DNA of 64,000 nucleotides from Pseudomonadota bacterium (GTDB lineage Bacteria; Pseudomonadota; Gammaproteobacteria; Ga0077536). Numbering within the stretch: position 1 is the stretch's first letter; each line of letters begins with the position of its first letter. The notes under the pieces are model-generated. The model did no database searches and was not told where the DNA came from. It saw nothing but the letters and a program-made list of their open reading frames with translations. The stretch covers positions 170,001-234,000 of the forward strand of contig JADJYF010000004.1 in NCBI GenBank assembly GCA_016719885.1, written 5' to 3'. The position numbers and the translations under genes were made by a program. Of the stretch, positions 61,279 to 64,000 are shown piece after piece.

Positions 61279-63423
61279 ATGGGTAATGAACAGAATGTAG
61301 TGGAGGTGATGGGCATCGATGCCGGCGGCACGATGACCGACACCTTCTTCGTGCGCGCCGACGGCGAGTTCGTGGTCGGCAAGGCGCAGAGCAATCCCAG
61401 CAACGAGGCGCAGGCCGTGATCGAATCGTCGGTAGACGCGCTCAAGCTGTGGGAGCGCGACATCGACGAGGTCTATCCCGAGCTCGTGACCTCGGTCTAT
61501 TCCGGCACCGCCATGCTGAACCGCGTGGTACAGCGCAAGGGCATGCGTGTCGGCCTCATCGTCAACCGCGGCATGGAAGACTTCCACCGCATGGGCCGCG
61601 GCATCCAGTGCTACCTCGGCTATTCGCTCGAAGACCGCCTGCATCTGAACACCCATCGCTACGACGAGCCGCTGGTGCCGGCCGAGCGCACCGTCGGCGT
61701 CACCGAGCGCGTCGACAGCCATGGTGACGTGGTGATCCCGATGCGCGAGGCCGAGGCTTTCGAGGCCGCCGAGAAGCTCATCGCGCAGGACGTCGAGGCC
61801 ATCGCCATCTGTTTCCTGCATTCGCACAAGAACGGCAAGCACGAGCGCCGCGTGGTCGAGATCTGCCGCGAAGTGCTGGCCCGCCATGGCAAGGATGTCC
61901 CGGTGTTCGCCTCGGTCGATTACTACCCGACGCGCAAGGAATCCCATCGTTCCAACACCACCATCCTCGAGGCTTACGCGGCCGAGCCGTCGCGCAAGAC
62001 CTTGCATGGCCTCTCGGAAACCATGCGTGCCCAGGGCGGCAAGTTCGACCTGCGCGTGATGGCGAGCCACGGTGGCACCATCAGCTGGAAAGCCAAGGAA
62101 CTGGCGCGCACCCTGGTGTCGGGCCCCATCGGCGGCGTCATCGGTTCGAAGTTTCTCGGCGAGGCCTTGGGTTACGACAACATCGCCTGCTCCGACATCG
62201 GCGGCACGAGCTTCGACATCGCGCTCATCACCAAGGGTGAGTTCGCCATCCAGAAAGACCCCAACATGGCGCGCCTCCTGGTGTCATTGCCGCTGGTGGC
62301 GATGGATTCGGTCGGCGCCGGCGCCGGCAGCTTCGTGCGCATCGACCCTTACTCGCAGTCGATCAAGCTCGGCCCCGACAGTGCCGGCTACCGCGTCGGC
62401 GTGTGCTGGGAAGAGGGTGGCATCGATACCGTGTCGGTCAGCGATTGCCACGTGGTGCTGGGCTATCTCAACCCCGACAACTTCCTGGGCGGCGCCATCA
62501 AGCTCTCGGTCGAACGCGCGCGCGCGGCGATCAAGAAGCAGATCGCCGACCCGCTCGGCATCTCGGTCGAAAAGGCCGCCGGTGGCGTCATCGAGATCCT
62601 CGACCAGTCGTTGCGCGGTCACCTGCGCTCCATGATCAATGCCAAGGGCTACAACCCGGTCGACTTCGTGTGCTTTTCCTACGGCGGCGCCGGCCCCGTG
62701 CACACCTATGGCTACACCCAGGGTCTCGGCTTCAAGGACGTCATCATCCCGGCCTGGGCGGCAGGTTTCTCGGCCTTTGGCTGCGCCACCGCCGAGTTCG
62801 AATACCGCTACGACAAGAGCGTCGACATCGCGGTGCCGCCGAGCGCGCCCGACGCGGTCAAGCAAGCGAGCTGTGCGACCCTGCAGCAGGCCTGGGGCGA
62901 ATTGGCCGAGAAGGTCATCGAGGAATTCCGCATCAACGGCTTCGCGCCCGAAGACGTATTGCTGAAGCCGGGCTTCACCATGCAGTACCTCGGGCAGTTG
63001 AACGACCTGGAAATCGATTCGCCGCTGACGGCGGTGTCCAGCGTCGCCGACTGGGAACGCATCGTCGAAACCTTCGACGAAACCTATGCGCGCGTCTATG
63101 CACGCGCCGCGCGTTCGCCGGAACTCGGCTTCGGCGTGACCGGCGCCATCATGCGCGGCATCGTCGCGACCAAGAAGCCGCGCGTGCCGGAAGAGGAGGA
63201 CTGCGGCCCGACGCCGCCCGCCAATGCCAGCATCGGCGAGCGCCCGTTCTACCAGCAAGGCCGCTGGAAGACCGCCAAGCTCTACCACATGGAAGCGCTG
63301 AAAGCCGGCAACGTCATCAATGGCCCGGCCGTGATCGAATCGCCTGCCACCACCCTGGTGGTGCCGGACGGCTGGTCCACGCGTCTCGACACCCATCGCC
63401 TTTTCCACCTGCGCGAACTCTGA
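61279..63423 (+). CDS. acxA: acetone carboxylase beta subunit (HyuA-type)
   Basis: The 714-residue protein closely follows acetone carboxylase AcxA of Xanthobacter (about 717 residues). VMGIDAGGTMTDTFFV is the N-terminal ATP-binding motif, followed by VYSGTAMLNRVVQRKGMRVGLIVNRGMEDFHRMGR, VMASHGGTISWKAKELARTLVSGPIGGVIGSK and ACSDIGGTSFD. The enzyme (alpha2 beta2 gamma2, with Mn) carboxylates acetone to acetoacetate with ATP. GGGGAGG stands before the ATG at 61279. It begins the acx operon behind a sigma-54 promoter. Confidence 0.95.
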   Translation: MGNEQNVVEVMGIDAGGTMTDTFFVRADGEFVVGKAQSNPSNEAQAVIESSVDALKLWERDIDEVYPELVTSVYSGTAMLNRVVQRKGMRVGLIVNRGMEDFHRMGRGIQCYLGYSLEDRLHLNTHRYDEPLVPAERTVGVTERVDSHGDVVIPMREAEAFEAAEKLIAQDVEAIAICFLHSHKNGKHERRVVEICREVLARHGKDVPVFASVDYYPTRKESHRSNTTILEAYAAEPSRKTLHGLSETMRAQGGKFDLRVMASHGGTISWKAKELARTLVSGPIGGVIGSKFLGEALGYDNIACSDIGGTSFDIALITKGEFAIQKDPNMARLLVSLPLVAMDSVGAGAGSFVRIDPYSQSIKLGPDSAGYRVGVCWEEGGIDTVSVSDCHVVLGYLNPDNFLGGAIKLSVERARAAIKKQIADPLGISVEKAAGGVIEILDQSLRGHLRSMINAKGYNPVDFVCFSYGGAGPVHTYGYTQGLGFKDVIIPAWAAGFSAFGCATAEFEYRYDKSVDIAVPPSAPDAVKQASCATLQQAWGELAEKVIEEFRINGFAPEDVLLKPGFTMQYLGQLNDLEIDSPLTAVSSVADWERIVETFDETYARVYARAARSPELGFGVTGAIMRGIVATKKPRVPEEEDCGPTPPANASIGERPFYQQGRWKTAKLYHMEALKAGNVINGPAVIESPATTLVVPDGWSTRLDTHRLFHLREL

Positions 63424-63452
63424 GCGCGGCGCTAAAAACAAGGAGACATGCA

Positions 63453-64000
63453 ATGAGTACCGTCTTGAAAATGGTCCCCGACAAGCGTCGCGACAAGGGC
63501 CTGTGCCGTAGCGGCCTGACGCTGCGCGACAATCGCAACCAGGTGCTGGCGCGCACCGAGGAAAGCGGCTGCTACAACGGCCTGGTCAACATGCCGCTGA
63601 AGGAAGCCGACCCGATCTTCTTCGAGAAGCTGGCTTCGCGTATCCGCGCGGTGCTGGTCGACGCGCGCGAGACCGCCAAGAAGATCGCCGCCTCGCCGAT
63701 CGTCGAGCAGGAAGGCGAGCTGTGCTTCACGCTCTACAACGCCGCCGGCGACGCGGTGCTGACCTCGACCGGCATCATGATCCATGTCGGCACCATGGGC
63801 GCCGCCATCAAGTACATGATCGAGAACGAGTGGGAGCGCAACCCGACCATCAATCCCGGTGACATGTTCACCAACAACGACTGCGCGATCGGCAACGTGC
63901 ATCCCTGCGACGTCGCCACCATCGTGCCGATCTTCTGGAACAACAACCTGGTGGGCTGGGTCGGCGGCGTGACCCACGTCATCGACTTGGGCGCGGTGTC
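63453..64000 (+). CDS. acxB: acetone carboxylase alpha subunit (HyuB-type), 3' end outside window
   Basis: The first 182 residues are present, starting MSTVLKMVPDKRRDKGLC and including NTINPGDMFTNNDC-like NPTINPGDMFTNNDCAIGN and VGWVGGVTHVIDLG, typical of the HyuB-type subunit. The full protein should be about 770 residues. AGGAGA precedes the ATG. It follows acxA after 29 bases. The gamma subunit gene acxC is expected beyond the window. Confidence 0.93.
   Translation, partial: MSTVLKMVPDKRRDKGLCRSGLTLRDNRNQVLARTEESGCYNGLVNMPLKEADPIFFEKLASRIRAVLVDARETAKKIAASPIVEQEGELCFTLYNAAGDAVLTSTGIMIHVGTMGAAIKYMIENEWERNPTINPGDMFTNNDCAIGNVHPCDVATIVPIFWNNNLVGWVGGVTHVIDLGAV

Overview
The window is about 64 kb of GC-rich proteobacterial chromosome. 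Probable origin is an uncultured Gammaproteobacterium with an aerobic, catabolically versatile life. The basis is a Crp/Vfr-type regulator with a conserved C-terminal half, paired DUF1302/DUF1329 envelope genes, several acyl-CoA dehydrogenases and CoA ligases, and three families of REP-like palindromes scattered between genes. No phage, plasmid, insertion sequence, rRNA or CRISPR array is seen. One tRNA gene, tRNA-Ala(CGC), is present.

Layout. 1-3.0 kb: an IclR-controlled minus-strand operon with a class IV aminotransferase and two genes resembling the small and large subunits of N,N-dimethylformamidase; the large subunit runs off the left edge. 3.2-8.9 kb: a SAM methyltransferase, a serine beta-lactamase-fold hydrolase and a three-gene HlyD/ABC-2 exporter. 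9.0-13.5 kb: a secreted protein coupled to an FGE-sulfatase-domain protein, a PNPOx-like flavoprotein and a secreted unknown. 13.6-17.5 kb: a catabolic operon (HpaB-family flavoprotein, acyl-CoA dehydrogenase, PRISE-like reductase). 17.6-25.2 kb: tRNA-Ala, a SUI1/YciH factor, a small secreted protein, a heme/propeller protein, two thioesterases, Dps, a CoA-transferase and a CorA-like protein. 25.3-30.8 kb: DUF1302/DUF1329 genes, and SCO1/SenC divergent from a His-rich outer-membrane-like protein and TlpA. 30.8-42.8 kb: TetR, a phosphotriesterase-family hydrolase, a diiron protein, a flavoprotein, a YgjP peptidase, an MFS carrier, a fused SCOT, glycine-zipper envelope proteins, an AraC regulator with two limonene-epoxide-hydrolase-like proteins, and an SDR. 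42.8-47.2 kb: a 1460-residue membrane protein of unknown function. 47.4-58.6 kb: a fused double acyl-CoA dehydrogenase with an acyl-CoA synthetase, Crp, a membrane glycosyltransferase, and further lipid and CoA genes. 58.9-64 kb: a sigma-54 activator followed by acetone carboxylase genes acxA and acxB (cut at the right edge), with a near-consensus -24/-12 promoter.

Themes. Acetone carboxylase would make acetoacetate, which the fused SCOT at 36.7 kb could activate to acetoacetyl-CoA. The DMFase-like operon would release an amine from an amide or formamide. Five genes (acyl-CoA dehydrogenase, Dps, CoA-transferase, CorA-like, sigma-54 activator) carry single-base frame breaks with intact sequence on both sides. 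That pattern suggests residual assembly indels as much as true decay. Four genes take their TAG stop codon from the end of a REP-like element.
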